Assembly (NCBI GenBank): GCA_900313405.1 | Contig: OMQY01000068.1 | Span: forward strand, 1-13,076 | Reading direction: 5' to 3' | Length of the DNA stretch: 13,076 nt | Source: an uncultured Eubacteriales bacterium | Lineage (GTDB): Bacteria > Bacillota_A > Clostridia > Saccharofermentanales > Saccharofermentanaceae | Position numbers and translations under genes: made by a program | The notes under the pieces: generated by a model | The model's database searches: none | The model's input: only the letters and a program-made list of their open reading frames with translations | What the model was told of the DNA's origin: nothing | In this document: piece after piece, positions 1-7,194 of the stretch | How positions within the stretch are numbered: the first letter of the stretch is position 1 | Layout of the letters: every line of letters begins with the position of its first letter

Positions 1-1215
1 ATTGGGCGAGATGAGCGGGATATCGTGCGAGATGCCTGCGAGGGTCTTGAGTGCATTAAGAAGTGCTGCCGAAGACGGTCCGAGAAGGTCAGTTGTCTTG
101 CCGGTAACGATCTGTCCGTCAGGGAGCTCGATCGCAACGGCAGGCCCGCCTGTGGCATCGGCACGGACAAGAGCCGCTCCGATACATCTTCTGTCGGAAG
201 TCTCTATCGAAGACTTATTGAGTATAGTCTCAAGCTTTGTTACGTCGCTTCCGTCAGACAGTCCCTGACGAACGGCACACTTTGCCTGATAGTATCTTCT
301 GATTATCTCTGCCCTGGACGCCTCCTGACATGCTTCATCGTCAATGATAGCGAATCCGGCCATATTAACTCCCATATCCGTGGGACTCTTGTAAGGTGAC
401 TGTCCGAAGATCCTCTCGAAAGTAGCATTGACAACGGGGAAGATCTCAACGTCCCTGTTGTAATTGACCGTTGTCTCTCCGTAAGCTTCCAGATGGAACG
501 GATCGATCATATTTACGTCCGCAAGGTCTGCCGTAGCAGCCTCATACGCAAGATTAACGGGATGAGCGAGCGGGATGGACCAGATCGGGAATGTCTCGAA
601 CTTGGCATATCCTGCCTTGATGCCTCTCTTATTCTCATGATAGAGCTGCGACAGACATGTCGCCATCTTGCCGGATCCGGGACTCGGAGCCGTAACGACA
701 ACAAGCGAATGAGTCGTCTCGATATAGTCGTTCTTGCCGTATCCCTCTTCACTTACGATATGCTGGATATTGTTGGGATAACCCGCAATAGGATAATGCT
801 TATATACCTTCATTCCGAGCTGGCGGAGCCTGTGCTCGAACTTCTCTGCCAGAGGTTGACCGGTGAACTGCGTGATACATACGGAACCGACATAGAGACC
901 GAATTCGGTGAATGCATCTATGAGTCTTAATACGTCCTGATCATATGTGATACCGAGATCTCCGCGTCTCTTGCTCTTCTCGATCGCATCTGCATTGATC
1001 GCGATCACGATCTCGGCGTCCGCCTTGAGCTGCATGAGCATCTTGATCTTACTGTCGGGCTCGAATCCGGGAAGGACTCTCGAAGCGTGATAATCATCGA
1101 AAAGCTTACCGCCGAATTCCAGATAAAGCTTACCTCCGAACTGGTCGATCCTGTCTCTGATCTTCTGCGACTGAAGCTGTGCGTATTTCTCTGCGTCAAA
1201 ACCTATCTTAAACAT
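1..1215 (-). CDS. UPF0371 / DUF1846 family protein, C-terminus cut by window edge
   Basis: I read 405 codons from ATG at 1215 to the left edge without a stop; the family is usually about 500 residues, so roughly the last 90-100 are missing. Recognisable UPF0371 signatures are an N-terminal [10 protein letters not shown] start, the block [20 protein letters not shown] (residues 32-51), [10 protein letters not shown] (83-92) and a glycine-rich nucleotide-binding-like loop APSPGSGK (176-183) followed by [12 protein letters not shown] strong Shine-Dalgarno GGAGG (1224-1228) lies 8 bases before the ATG and fixes the start. The family is widespread in Firmicutes. Its biochemical role is not established to my knowledge; the APSPGSGK loop suggests nucleotide or phosphate binding, which is inference. 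The gene follows the metallo-hydrolase gene by 68 bases on the same strand. Confidence 0.93.
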   Translation of the reverse strand, partial: MFKIGFDAEKYAQLQSQKIRDRIDQFGGKLYLEFGGKLFDDYHASRVLPGFEPDSKIKMLMQLKADAEIVIAINADAIEKSKRRGDLGITYDQDVLRLIDAFTEFGLYVGSVCITQFTGQPLAEKFEHRLRQLGMKVYKHYPIAGYPNNIQHIVSEEGYGKNDYIETTHSLVVVTAPSPGSGKMATCLSQLYHENKRGIKAGYAKFETFPIWSIPLAHPVNLAYEAATADLADVNMIDPFHLEAYGETTVNYNRDVEIFPVVNATFERIFGQSPYKSPTDMGVNMAGFAIIDDEACQEASRAEIIRRYYQAKCAVRQGLSDGSDVTKLETILNKSSIETSDRRCIGAALVRADATGGPAVAIELPDGQIVTGKTTDLLGPSSAALLNALKTLAGISHDIPLISPN

Positions 1216-1235
1216 GGCTTAATCCTCCGTCCGTT

Positions 1236-1244
1236 ATTTTAACA
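1236..1244 (-). promoter_or_regulatory. Possible extended -10 promoter element for the UPF0371 gene
   Basis: On the minus strand this reads TGTTAAAAT, matching the extended -10 pattern TGnTAnAAT, and ends 20 bases before the ATG at 1215. A start point near 1229 would give a leader of about 15 bases that just includes the GGAGG. No good -35 hexamer is seen 16-18 bases upstream. The gene may also be read through from the upstream hydrolase gene, since no terminator with a T-run lies in the 68-base gap. Confidence 0.3.
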
Positions 1245-1283
1245 GAACAGAGGGCGGACTTGTGTTACAAACTTCATTTTCGA

Positions 1284-1922
1284 TCAGATATTCTGAGGAG
1301 TCATCAGGATGATCTTCTTATCCTGATCGGGATTGTCAAGATCCGGCGTGACAGTCGATCCTTCACGTATCAGTTCATAACCGGAGGCGACTAATGCATC
1401 GATAAAAGGCTCTACCGTCGCGATCTCATCATAGCCGAAGCCGTCTCCTCTATAGTGCATCGGGATAACCGTCTTCGGTGCTATCCTCTCAGTCAGCTCG
1501 GCGGCCTTATCGGGCTCCAGTGTGTAGTATCCGCCCGCAGGCATCAGGAGTATGTCGCACCCGTTGATCTTTTTAAGCTGCTCATCCGTCAGATCGCAAC
1601 CGATATCGCCCATATGAACGATCTTGTGGTCATATACATCGATAACTGCGATATTATTCTCGCCTCTTAATGCACCCTCTTTGCCGTCATGCCACGTAGG
1701 GATGAATTCTACGATAAAAGGGGTATCGGCTCTCGTCTGCGATATCCTGATCTCTCTGAAAGCAAAATGATCCGCATGTCTGTGCGAGCAGATTACCTGA
1801 TTGGCAGTCTCCTTGAGGGGTTTAAGCCCGGGGACAGAACCTTTCTGATACGGATCAAGTATCAGAACAAAACCGTTCCTCACTAACTTGAAACATGAAT
1901 GACCGAGATATGTGAGCTGCAT
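1284..1922 (-). CDS. Metallo-beta-lactamase-fold metal-dependent hydrolase (UlaG-like, COG2220 type)
   Basis: A 212-residue protein of the metallo-beta-lactamase superfamily, expected to be a cytosolic zinc- or manganese-dependent hydrolase. The N-terminus MQLTYLGHSCFKL is typical of the UlaG/YtkL-like branch. The metal-binding motif HxHxDH is complete (H47, H49, D51, H52), followed by a GDIG strand supplying a further metal-ligand Asp and by a C-terminal PMHYR supplying the last His. I chose ATG 1922 because GAGGG precedes it by 7 bases; an upstream in-frame TTG (1946) would overlap that ribosome site and has none of its own. Substrate cannot be read from sequence: members range from ascorbate-6-phosphate lactonase to nucleases and uncharacterised esterases. 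An extended -10 promoter lies upstream, and the UPF0371 gene follows, probably in the same unit. Confidence 0.9.
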   Translation of the reverse strand: MQLTYLGHSCFKLVRNGFVLILDPYQKGSVPGLKPLKETANQVICSHRHADHFAFREIRISQTRADTPFIVEFIPTWHDGKEGALRGENNIAVIDVYDHKIVHMGDIGCDLTDEQLKKINGCDILLMPAGGYYTLEPDKAAELTERIAPKTVIPMHYRGDGFGYDEIATVEPFIDALVASGYELIREGSTVTPDLDNPDQDKKIILMTPQNI

Positions 1923-1943
1923 AATATGTCCCTCTTTCCGCTT

Positions 1944-1958
1944 CAAAACAACGTTTTG
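1944..1958. repeat. Short perfect inverted repeat in the hydrolase leader
   Basis: CAAAAC, AAC, GTTTTG: two 6-base arms around a 3-base centre, lying between the predicted start of transcription and the ribosome site of the hydrolase gene. Its place just downstream of the -10 element suits an operator. As RNA the loop is short and the stem AT-rich, so a DNA-binding role is likelier than a terminator. No matching regulator is identified. Confidence 0.4.
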
Positions 1959-1972
1959 TCGGCTCTCTTCGC

Positions 1973-2002
1973 ATTATAACAGAATTGCTTCAGGAATGTT
2001 TA
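1973..2002 (-). promoter_or_regulatory. Extended -10 promoter for the metallo-hydrolase gene
   Basis: The minus strand carries TGTTATAAT (1981 to 1973), a full TATAAT with the extended TGn element. An 18-base spacer separates it from TAAACA (2002 to 1997), a 4-of-6 match to the -35 consensus. Transcription would begin near 1966, giving a leader of about 45 bases that contains the inverted repeat at 1944-1958. The rest of the 171-base divergent gap (to 2093) serves the plus-strand gene; I found no convincing plus-strand -35/-10 pair there. Confidence 0.6.
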
Positions 2003-2093
2003 CTTTCTGTATCAATTGAACTATCCTCCGTATTTATCTGCCGTAAAAGGGTACAATTTCAATATAAACATGTATTTAACCTTCGGAGGGATC

Positions 2094-3695
2094 ATGTTCG
2101 AACTGTCCAAAGAACAACTCATCAGATTTGCCAGGCTCGAGTTGACCCTGAGCGGCATCATTCCCTTCTTGAGCAGCGAGGGATCATTCGGCTCACGCGC
2201 GTTCTATCGGATGACTCTTGAGGACCTCCAGGATGCACTTAATACAGCTGTCGACAAAGACATGACGGTAGCCGATTTTGCGACTGACTGGTTCTACCCG
2301 ATAGTCGAAGAACTGTCCGGCTGTCTCGGCCTTACCGAGATCCTGCCCGGTTTCCCGAACACTCTGGCAATGCAGAGGTTCCGTAACCCGGATATGGAAG
2401 ATGATGAGATGATGATGTGGGTATTTCACAAGCTGTATCCTGTTTTCGCTGATATATCAAATGTTGTCATGAATTCTCACATGAAGATGAAGGACTTATC
2501 CCGCGCCGAAGAGATCGTGGAGGCGATAGATATCCACTACAAGAATCTCGGCGTAGAGCCGGGGTTCAGAGAATACCCCGATATCATCAAGAGCGATTTC
2601 ATAAATGAATGGGATAATGACCTTCTCCTTAGAGGCGCAGATGAGAATACCCGCAAGATGTTCGTGGACTTTGTCGGTGACCTGGCGGATCATAACGACC
2701 CTGATGCGATCAGGATATTGGGGTATGCATCCTATGGCGGCAATTCACTTTTCGACTGCGATTGGGAACTCGCGGCCAGATGTATGGATAAACTCTGGAG
2801 AGAATTCGGGTTCGGATATGCAGCGAACTCTCTGGCACATATCTACTATGACGGCAGGCTGTCCGACGGAAGACCGGATTACGGAAATGCTTTCAAGTAC
2901 TTCGCGATAGGCTCCTTTATGGGTGTCACCGAAGCGTCGTGCAAACTTGCCGACATGTATATGAACGGACAATATGTGGCACAGAGTTATGAGAATGCTT
3001 CCACCATCCTCGAGGGACTCTATGCACGGGCACTTGTCAGATTCGAGAGCGGTGACCGTAATACACATCTGGCAGATGTGGCATACAGACTCGCCATGAC
3101 CCAGCAGAAGTTCGCACTTCGGTATACCGACTTCGCTCTGATGCACAGGAGCTACAGCCTGCTCCTGCAGGCAGCAAGTGCCCTCAGGGCAGAAGCGAGG
3201 ACAGGCGGCGTTCCCGAGAGTTCCGATCTCGGACAGAAGATCAATCACAATATAGAAGAATCAAAGACGGTCTTCCCTGAATACAAGTCGGCACATAAGA
3301 CCGATTATCCGGATGCTGTAGAGGACTTTGTCCTTATGAGGGGTTACTGTGACTACAGAGCAACATTTAGGAAGCTCAAGGGGAACCGGATAAAGATAAC
3401 CATACAAAGGCTTAAGCGAGGGGGCGAAGCATCACCGGAAAAAAGTCTGCTCCCCTTTACGGATTACGGAATGTGCCGGATGACAGATTCCGTGGTCTGC
3501 ACGGCAGAGGAGCCAATGCTTATGGGAGGATTTGCAAAGGTGCCTGAGAGTGTAGTTTTCGATACAGTTCGTAACGGATTAAACCATCTCGACAGTGACC
3601 TCGGAAGTCTTGAGTTCATTAAGGATGGTGAGCCGGTATTTCATATGGCGGCAAGATCATTTATCGTCAGGAAACCGGCAGACAGTAATATGTGA
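2094..3695 (+). CDS. Sel1-like repeat protein, function unknown
   Basis: A 533-residue protein without signal peptide or membrane segment, so probably cytosolic. ATG 2094 is chosen because GGAGGG sits just before it; in-frame TTG 2016 and ATG 2070 lack ribosome sites. Residues 1-200 are mostly helical and match no family I recognise. Residues about 203-315 look like two to three Sel1-like (TPR-related) repeats, for example SLAHIYYDGR, DYGNAFKYFAIGSFMGVTEA and KLADMYMNGQYVAQSYENA. Such repeats form alpha/alpha solenoids that bind other proteins. A further helical part runs to about 400, and the C-terminal 120 residues look like a separate mixed alpha/beta domain (TFRKLKGNRIKITIQRL; a final FHMAARSFIVR strand). 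The LysR gene begins 9 bases after its stop, so the two are almost certainly co-transcribed. It may be a partner or target of that regulator; that is inference. Confidence 0.85.
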   Translation: MFELSKEQLIRFARLELTLSGIIPFLSSEGSFGSRAFYRMTLEDLQDALNTAVDKDMTVADFATDWFYPIVEELSGCLGLTEILPGFPNTLAMQRFRNPDMEDDEMMMWVFHKLYPVFADISNVVMNSHMKMKDLSRAEEIVEAIDIHYKNLGVEPGFREYPDIIKSDFINEWDNDLLLRGADENTRKMFVDFVGDLADHNDPDAIRILGYASYGGNSLFDCDWELAARCMDKLWREFGFGYAANSLAHIYYDGRLSDGRPDYGNAFKYFAIGSFMGVTEASCKLADMYMNGQYVAQSYENASTILEGLYARALVRFESGDRNTHLADVAYRLAMTQQKFALRYTDFALMHRSYSLLLQAASALRAEARTGGVPESSDLGQKINHNIEESKTVFPEYKSAHKTDYPDAVEDFVLMRGYCDYRATFRKLKGNRIKITIQRLKRGGEASPEKSLLPFTDYGMCRMTDSVVCTAEEPMLMGGFAKVPESVVFDTVRNGLNHLDSDLGSLEFIKDGEPVFHMAARSFIVRKPADSNM

Positions 3696-3704
3696 GTCCC
3701 GGCA

Positions 3705-4592
3705 ATGAATGACGTGTCATCCCTGATCGCGTTTTACTATGTTGCGGAATTAGGAAGCATTACAAGGGCTGCCAAGGTCCTTAACATATCGCAGGCTGCA
3801 ATGAGTAAACGGGTGCGCAAGGCCGAGAGCGAGTGCGGGGTCGCTCTTGTCGACCGGAGCAGTTCGGGCGGAGTGCGGATAACCTGTGAGGGGCAGATCA
3901 TCAAGCAATGCGTCGAGAATATGCTGCTCCAATACACTAATATGATACGCGATCTGAAGGGCATCCCCAGGATCATTACGGTAAGTTATGCCAGCGAGCT
4001 CTTTGTCGGAGACCTGGTAGTCCTTATATCAAGATTTAAGCTCGATTATCCGGATGTCAGCTTCAACGTCGTGCATGCAACAAAAGAAATCGCGATCCGG
4101 ATGCTGCGCGACGGAACGGCGACTCACGCCCTGATCCCCTGCAACAGTTCAGGAGACATCGGGGTGAAATACACGGACATCGGTCCGTCACTCCTGATGA
4201 CACATAGGATCGGCGTTATGTTTCCCAAGTACGTACCGCTCGCGAACAGACCTTACATCACGGCCGATATGCTCAAATACTACAGTGCCATCATCCCTTC
4301 CGACCGGCATCTGATGAAGGAATTCATGAAGTGGCTCGGCCCGGATAATGATCTGATGTCTCCGATCCGGATGCATTCTGTCGGAGGAACGCTCCTGGCA
4401 GTCAGAGAAGGGATCGGATATGCTGTCATGCCTATGACCAAAAGTGCCTGCAGCACCCCGGGAATGAGACTCTGCCCCCTGTCGCCTTCCATCAGGATAA
4501 GCGCGGCAATAATAACAGGAACACAGAATCCCCGCAACGAATCCGTGATCCTGTTTGACAGGTTCCTTAAAGAGTATTGTAAGAATCTCTAG
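3705..4592 (+). CDS. LysR-family transcriptional regulator
   Basis: A 295-residue regulator of the usual LysR length. The winged helix-turn-helix occupies about residues 3-62: FYYVAELGSITRAAKVLNIS, then the recognition helix SQAAMSKRVRKAE (29-41), then the wing ending VRITCEGQ. The effector-binding domain, two Rossmann-like lobes, follows from about residue 88 (RIITVSYASELFVGDLVVL) to the end. The wing reads ALVDRSSSGGVRIT where most family members have LFxRxxxxVxLT, so it is somewhat divergent. The start ATG at 3705 has no good Shine-Dalgarno; with only 9 bases from the preceding stop, translation is probably coupled to the Sel1-like gene. LysR proteins often act on a divergent neighbour; here the nearest divergent promoter is that of the metallo-hydrolase, across the 171-base gap before the Sel1-like gene. 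Effector unknown. Confidence 0.93.
   Translation: MNDVSSLIAFYYVAELGSITRAAKVLNISQAAMSKRVRKAESECGVALVDRSSSGGVRITCEGQIIKQCVENMLLQYTNMIRDLKGIPRIITVSYASELFVGDLVVLISRFKLDYPDVSFNVVHATKEIAIRMLRDGTATHALIPCNSSGDIGVKYTDIGPSLLMTHRIGVMFPKYVPLANRPYITADMLKYYSAIIPSDRHLMKEFMKWLGPDNDLMSPIRMHSVGGTLLAVREGIGYAVMPMTKSACSTPGMRLCPLSPSIRISAAIITGTQNPRNESVILFDRFLKEYCKNL
4589..4592. other. Shared palindromic stop (CTAG) of two convergent genes
   Basis: The plus-strand LysR gene stops with TAG at 4590-4592 and the minus-strand phosphodiesterase gene stops with TAG read from 4591-4589. The palindrome CTAG serves both. No intergenic space exists, hence no conventional terminator for either gene between them. Confidence 0.95.
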
Positions 4593-6523
4593 AGGTATTC
4601 GTCAGCTACAACAAGTGTTCCGGCAGCGATCTTGACCTGTGCTCTCTCGAGCGGCATTGCTTTGCCGAAGAGATATCCCTGCAGCCTCTCACATCCGATA
4701 TCCCTGAGATAGTCAGCCTGCTCCGGTGTCTCAACACCCTCGGTAAGGGTATGCATCCCAAGGTCATTCGCCATCCTTACGACATTGCTCAATACTGCTT
4801 TGGACTTCGACTTGGTCGCACGATCGGAGAATCCCGACAGGAACTTCATATCGATCTTCATAACGTCAAACTTGTAGTCCTTAAGAACGTTGAGCGAGGA
4901 ATAACCGGAACCGAAGTCGTCAAGCCACAGGGGGTATCCGAGATCCCGGAGACGTGACAGATCCTGGCGAAGAGCCGACGCACCGTCAGCGAGGGCACTC
5001 TCTGTTACTTCAACGTGCAGATAGTCTCTCGGTATGCCATAACGCTGAACGCAGCTCTCAAGAATGGAGACAACGTCAGTCAGCTCGAAGTCCAGTCTGG
5101 AGAAATTAAGTGATACCGGAACCGTCGGCTTCTTGGAATCCATAAGGCTTCTCAAGTCGCTGCATACTGTCTCGACAACGACCATATCAAGCTTATGAAC
5201 CTGTCTGTATTCCTCAAGGATGGGAATAAAGACACCGGGAGATATATTGCCGATCTCCGGATCCTGCCACTTTGCCAGTGCCTCGTATCCGCACAGCTTA
5301 CGATTCTTAGCCCATACGACGGGCTGATACTGGATCCTTAAGTATCCCTTATCCAGAGCCGTATCGACGTTGTTTACAATATACTGTCTGAGCTTGAATT
5401 CATCATCGAGTGACTTGTCGTATTCCTTGTAATCCTGATCATAGCGTTTCTTTATGCTGTTACAGGCATAGCGTGCATAGTCCGAAGCCAGGAGCGGATC
5501 GATCGTCGTATCGGAAGGGGAATATGCTCCGACCTTAAGACCTATCTGAGTTGAATCAGAATAGCTGTAGACCCATGAAGTAATGTCCGCAGCCTTGGTC
5601 TCGGCACCTTCCCTGTCCGTTAGGATGATAAAATGATCATCGGCCTGTCTGGCGACAAGGCTCCCGTCGAAAACCTCCTGGAGCTTCTTGGAATAATCGA
5701 TAAGGAATGCATTACCCATATCGAATCCGAATTTCTCGTTATAAGCCTTGAAGTTCTCGATATCCAGGAACAGGAACACTCTGTCCGACGGCTTTGTGCC
5801 GCTCTCCTTCAGTATCTCTTCGGCACTTTTCCTGAAGAACCGCATGCTCGCGACGCCTGTAAGGTCGTCGATCGCAGTAAGTCTCTTGAAGTGTTCGTTC
5901 GCCTGTTCGAGTTCCTCTTCCTTTTCCGCCTCGCTCCTTCTCTGATGATAGTTGCTGTATGCCGTAGCCAGCATAGCTATCCAGAGCGTAAAGAAATTGA
6001 CCTTATTGGCAAAACTGAGATCGCCGACATTCTCCATGCAGATAAAGAGTGCCAGGAACGAAGTCGTGATCGATAAGAATGACGCTATCGGCTTCCAGGT
6101 GAGTATCCCGACGAGGAATGTCTCCATAGTTACAAATGTCAGTATCTGCTCTCCGCGATCGAAGTCGCCTGTTGAGATATAGATACCGAACAGCACACAT
6201 ATTATCGCGAATATCCAGATCGACATCTGACCTGCATTCGGATTCCTGACTGTACGTCGGAGGGCGCGATAACTGTAGAGCATTATTGTCAGTGCCGTCG
6301 CGAAAAGCACCACATAACAGGTCATATGCATTATGACCCACGTTCTGCTCCTTTGTACATCGCCCTGGAGATAATGAATGAGCCAGATGATCATAAAGCT
6401 CTCGAGCGCAGCAACTATAACGGCCATATAGATACTCGACCGTATGTTAGCCATCTGTAAGTATCTCTTTACATTGGGGGATACCTTATCTATCCCGAGC
6501 CAATGCTTGATCCTGTTAGGCAT
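4589..6523 (-). CDS. Membrane-anchored cyclic-di-GMP phosphodiesterase (degenerate GGDEF + intact EAL)
   Basis: A 644-residue inner-membrane protein. About six hydrophobic segments (near 31-52, 62-85, 101-117, 127-143, 147-164, 175-192) form an uncharacterised N-terminal sensor region, then a charged coiled-coil linker (193-214). The GGDEF domain starts at DDLTG (219-223), but the signature reads ADDHF (294-298), so cyclase activity is not expected; it may bind GTP as a regulatory domain. The EAL domain (about 380-640) keeps the catalytic set: YEALAKW (E414), LNFS (N473), EVTES (E505), LDDFGSGYSSL (D535, D536), MKID (K556, D558), TEGVET (E595, E598) and LQGYLF. It should therefore hydrolyse cyclic-di-GMP to pGpG. 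ATG 6523 has AGGAG 7 bases upstream, partly inside a hairpin. It lies 42 bases after nrdG on the same strand and probably shares its transcript. Confidence 0.94.
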   Translation of the reverse strand: MPNRIKHWLGIDKVSPNVKRYLQMANIRSSIYMAVIVAALESFMIIWLIHYLQGDVQRSRTWVIMHMTCYVVLFATALTIMLYSYRALRRTVRNPNAGQMSIWIFAIICVLFGIYISTGDFDRGEQILTFVTMETFLVGILTWKPIASFLSITTSFLALFICMENVGDLSFANKVNFFTLWIAMLATAYSNYHQRRSEAEKEEELEQANEHFKRLTAIDDLTGVASMRFFRKSAEEILKESGTKPSDRVFLFLDIENFKAYNEKFGFDMGNAFLIDYSKKLQEVFDGSLVARQADDHFIILTDREGAETKAADITSWVYSYSDSTQIGLKVGAYSPSDTTIDPLLASDYARYACNSIKKRYDQDYKEYDKSLDDEFKLRQYIVNNVDTALDKGYLRIQYQPVVWAKNRKLCGYEALAKWQDPEIGNISPGVFIPILEEYRQVHKLDMVVVETVCSDLRSLMDSKKPTVPVSLNFSRLDFELTDVVSILESCVQRYGIPRDYLHVEVTESALADGASALRQDLSRLRDLGYPLWLDDFGSGYSSLNVLKDYKFDVMKIDMKFLSGFSDRATKSKSKAVLSNVVRMANDLGMHTLTEGVETPEQADYLRDIGCERLQGYLFGKAMPLERAQVKIAAGTLVVADEYL

Positions 6524-6531
6524 ATGCGCTC

Positions 6532-6562
6532 TCCTGCATACGTTTCCCTATGCAGGAAACGT
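6532..6562 (-). promoter_or_regulatory. Two mutually exclusive hairpins over the phosphodiesterase ribosome site
   Basis: Two overlapping perfect inverted repeats fill most of the 42-base gap between nrdG and the phosphodiesterase gene. Hairpin B pairs 6540-6547 with 6555-6562 (8 bp, ACGTTTCC with GGAAACGT, 7-base loop). Hairpin A pairs 6532-6540 with 6549-6557 (9 bp, TCCTGCATA with TATGCAGGA, 8-base loop). They share bases 6540 and 6555-6557 and interleave, so they cannot form together. The Shine-Dalgarno AGGAG is 6531-6535; hairpin A covers four of its five bases, whereas hairpin B leaves it free. In the transcript B is completed first. This is the layout of an RNA switch on translation start; no ligand or protein is identified. 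Confidence 0.6.
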
Positions 6563-6565
6563 GTT

Positions 6566-7105
6566 CTACGAATAGGCCGGGGTCTCATCCCACAGGACTA
6601 TCTCTCCCGTGCGCCGAGTCTCCCTCATATCTATTATACGCTGATTTGAGGAGCCGCGGTATCTTAATCGAAGATCTTTTTTACACAATATAAATCGTCC
6701 GTCTACCAGCACATCGATAAGGTCGAGGAACCTGTCCGTGACTTCACAGTTGGGGTGCGCCCCCGGAACAGTGATCTCATCGTGATATCTGAACCCGGTG
6801 AATGCCCATATATCCTTATTCGGGAACCTGGCACGTATCTTCTCCAGGAGCGGCACGATCACCCTCTGATTCTCAGGCTCAAACGGTTCTCCTCCGAGCA
6901 CTGTAAACCCTCTGATGTAATCAGGTTCAAGCATCTTAAGGATCTCTTCTTCCGTTTCCTCCGTAAAGGGATCTCCATACTTGAAGTCCCACGTATCAGG
7001 GTTAAAGCAACCTTCGCAGCAATTGGTGCATCCTGAGACGAACAGTGTCACCCTGACACCGATCCCGTTAGCTATATCACAATTCTTCAATGCGCCGTAA
7101 TACAT
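6566..7105 (-). CDS. nrdG: Anaerobic ribonucleoside-triphosphate reductase activating protein
   Basis: A 179-residue radical-SAM enzyme. It reductively cleaves S-adenosylmethionine with a [4Fe-4S] cluster and uses the 5'-deoxyadenosyl radical to create the glycyl radical on NrdD. The cluster motif CxxxCxxC is C26, C30, C33, within VSGCTNCCEGCFN, with an extra C29. The SAM-binding GGEP motif is at 71-74 (VLGGEPFEPEN), and VDGRF (about 134-138) is typical of NrdG. The start YYGALKNCDIANGIGVRVTLF is also family-typical. ATG 7105 has purine-rich AGGAGAGAGGG just upstream. It follows nrdD by 89 bases on the same strand, the usual order, with a hairpin in the gap. Length is normal for the family, and no key residue is missing. 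Confidence 0.96.
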   Translation of the reverse strand: MYYGALKNCDIANGIGVRVTLFVSGCTNCCEGCFNPDTWDFKYGDPFTEETEEEILKMLEPDYIRGFTVLGGEPFEPENQRVIVPLLEKIRARFPNKDIWAFTGFRYHDEITVPGAHPNCEVTDRFLDLIDVLVDGRFILCKKDLRLRYRGSSNQRIIDMRETRRTGEIVLWDETPAYS

Positions 7106-7133
7106 ATCCCTCTCTCCTGCCTTCTTATGACAA

Positions 7134-7158
7134 AGGGGACGAACAGCGTCCGTCCCCT
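7134..7158 (-). terminator. Strong hairpin between nrdD and nrdG (attenuator or mRNA-stabilising stem)
   Basis: A perfect 8-bp GC-rich stem, AGGGGACG (7158 to 7151) with CGTCCCCT (7141 to 7134), around a 9-base loop, lies 37 bases after the nrdD stop on the minus strand. Only three Ts follow (TTTGTC), so it is a weak or partial intrinsic terminator at best. It could reduce nrdG and downstream expression relative to nrdD, or protect the 3' end of the nrdD message. Confidence 0.55.
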
Positions 7159-7194
7159 CGCTTCCGGATAGGTTGACTAACGTTAAGCTCGATA

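Noticed and set aside
493..930. 145-codon plus-strand frame opposite the UPF0371 gene
   Set aside because: Antisense shadow of a strongly conserved protein; no start signal.
1923..1946. Upstream TTG start for the metallo-hydrolase
   Set aside because: The extra eight codons cover the GAGGG ribosome site of the ATG at 1922 and are not part of the family's usual N-terminus.
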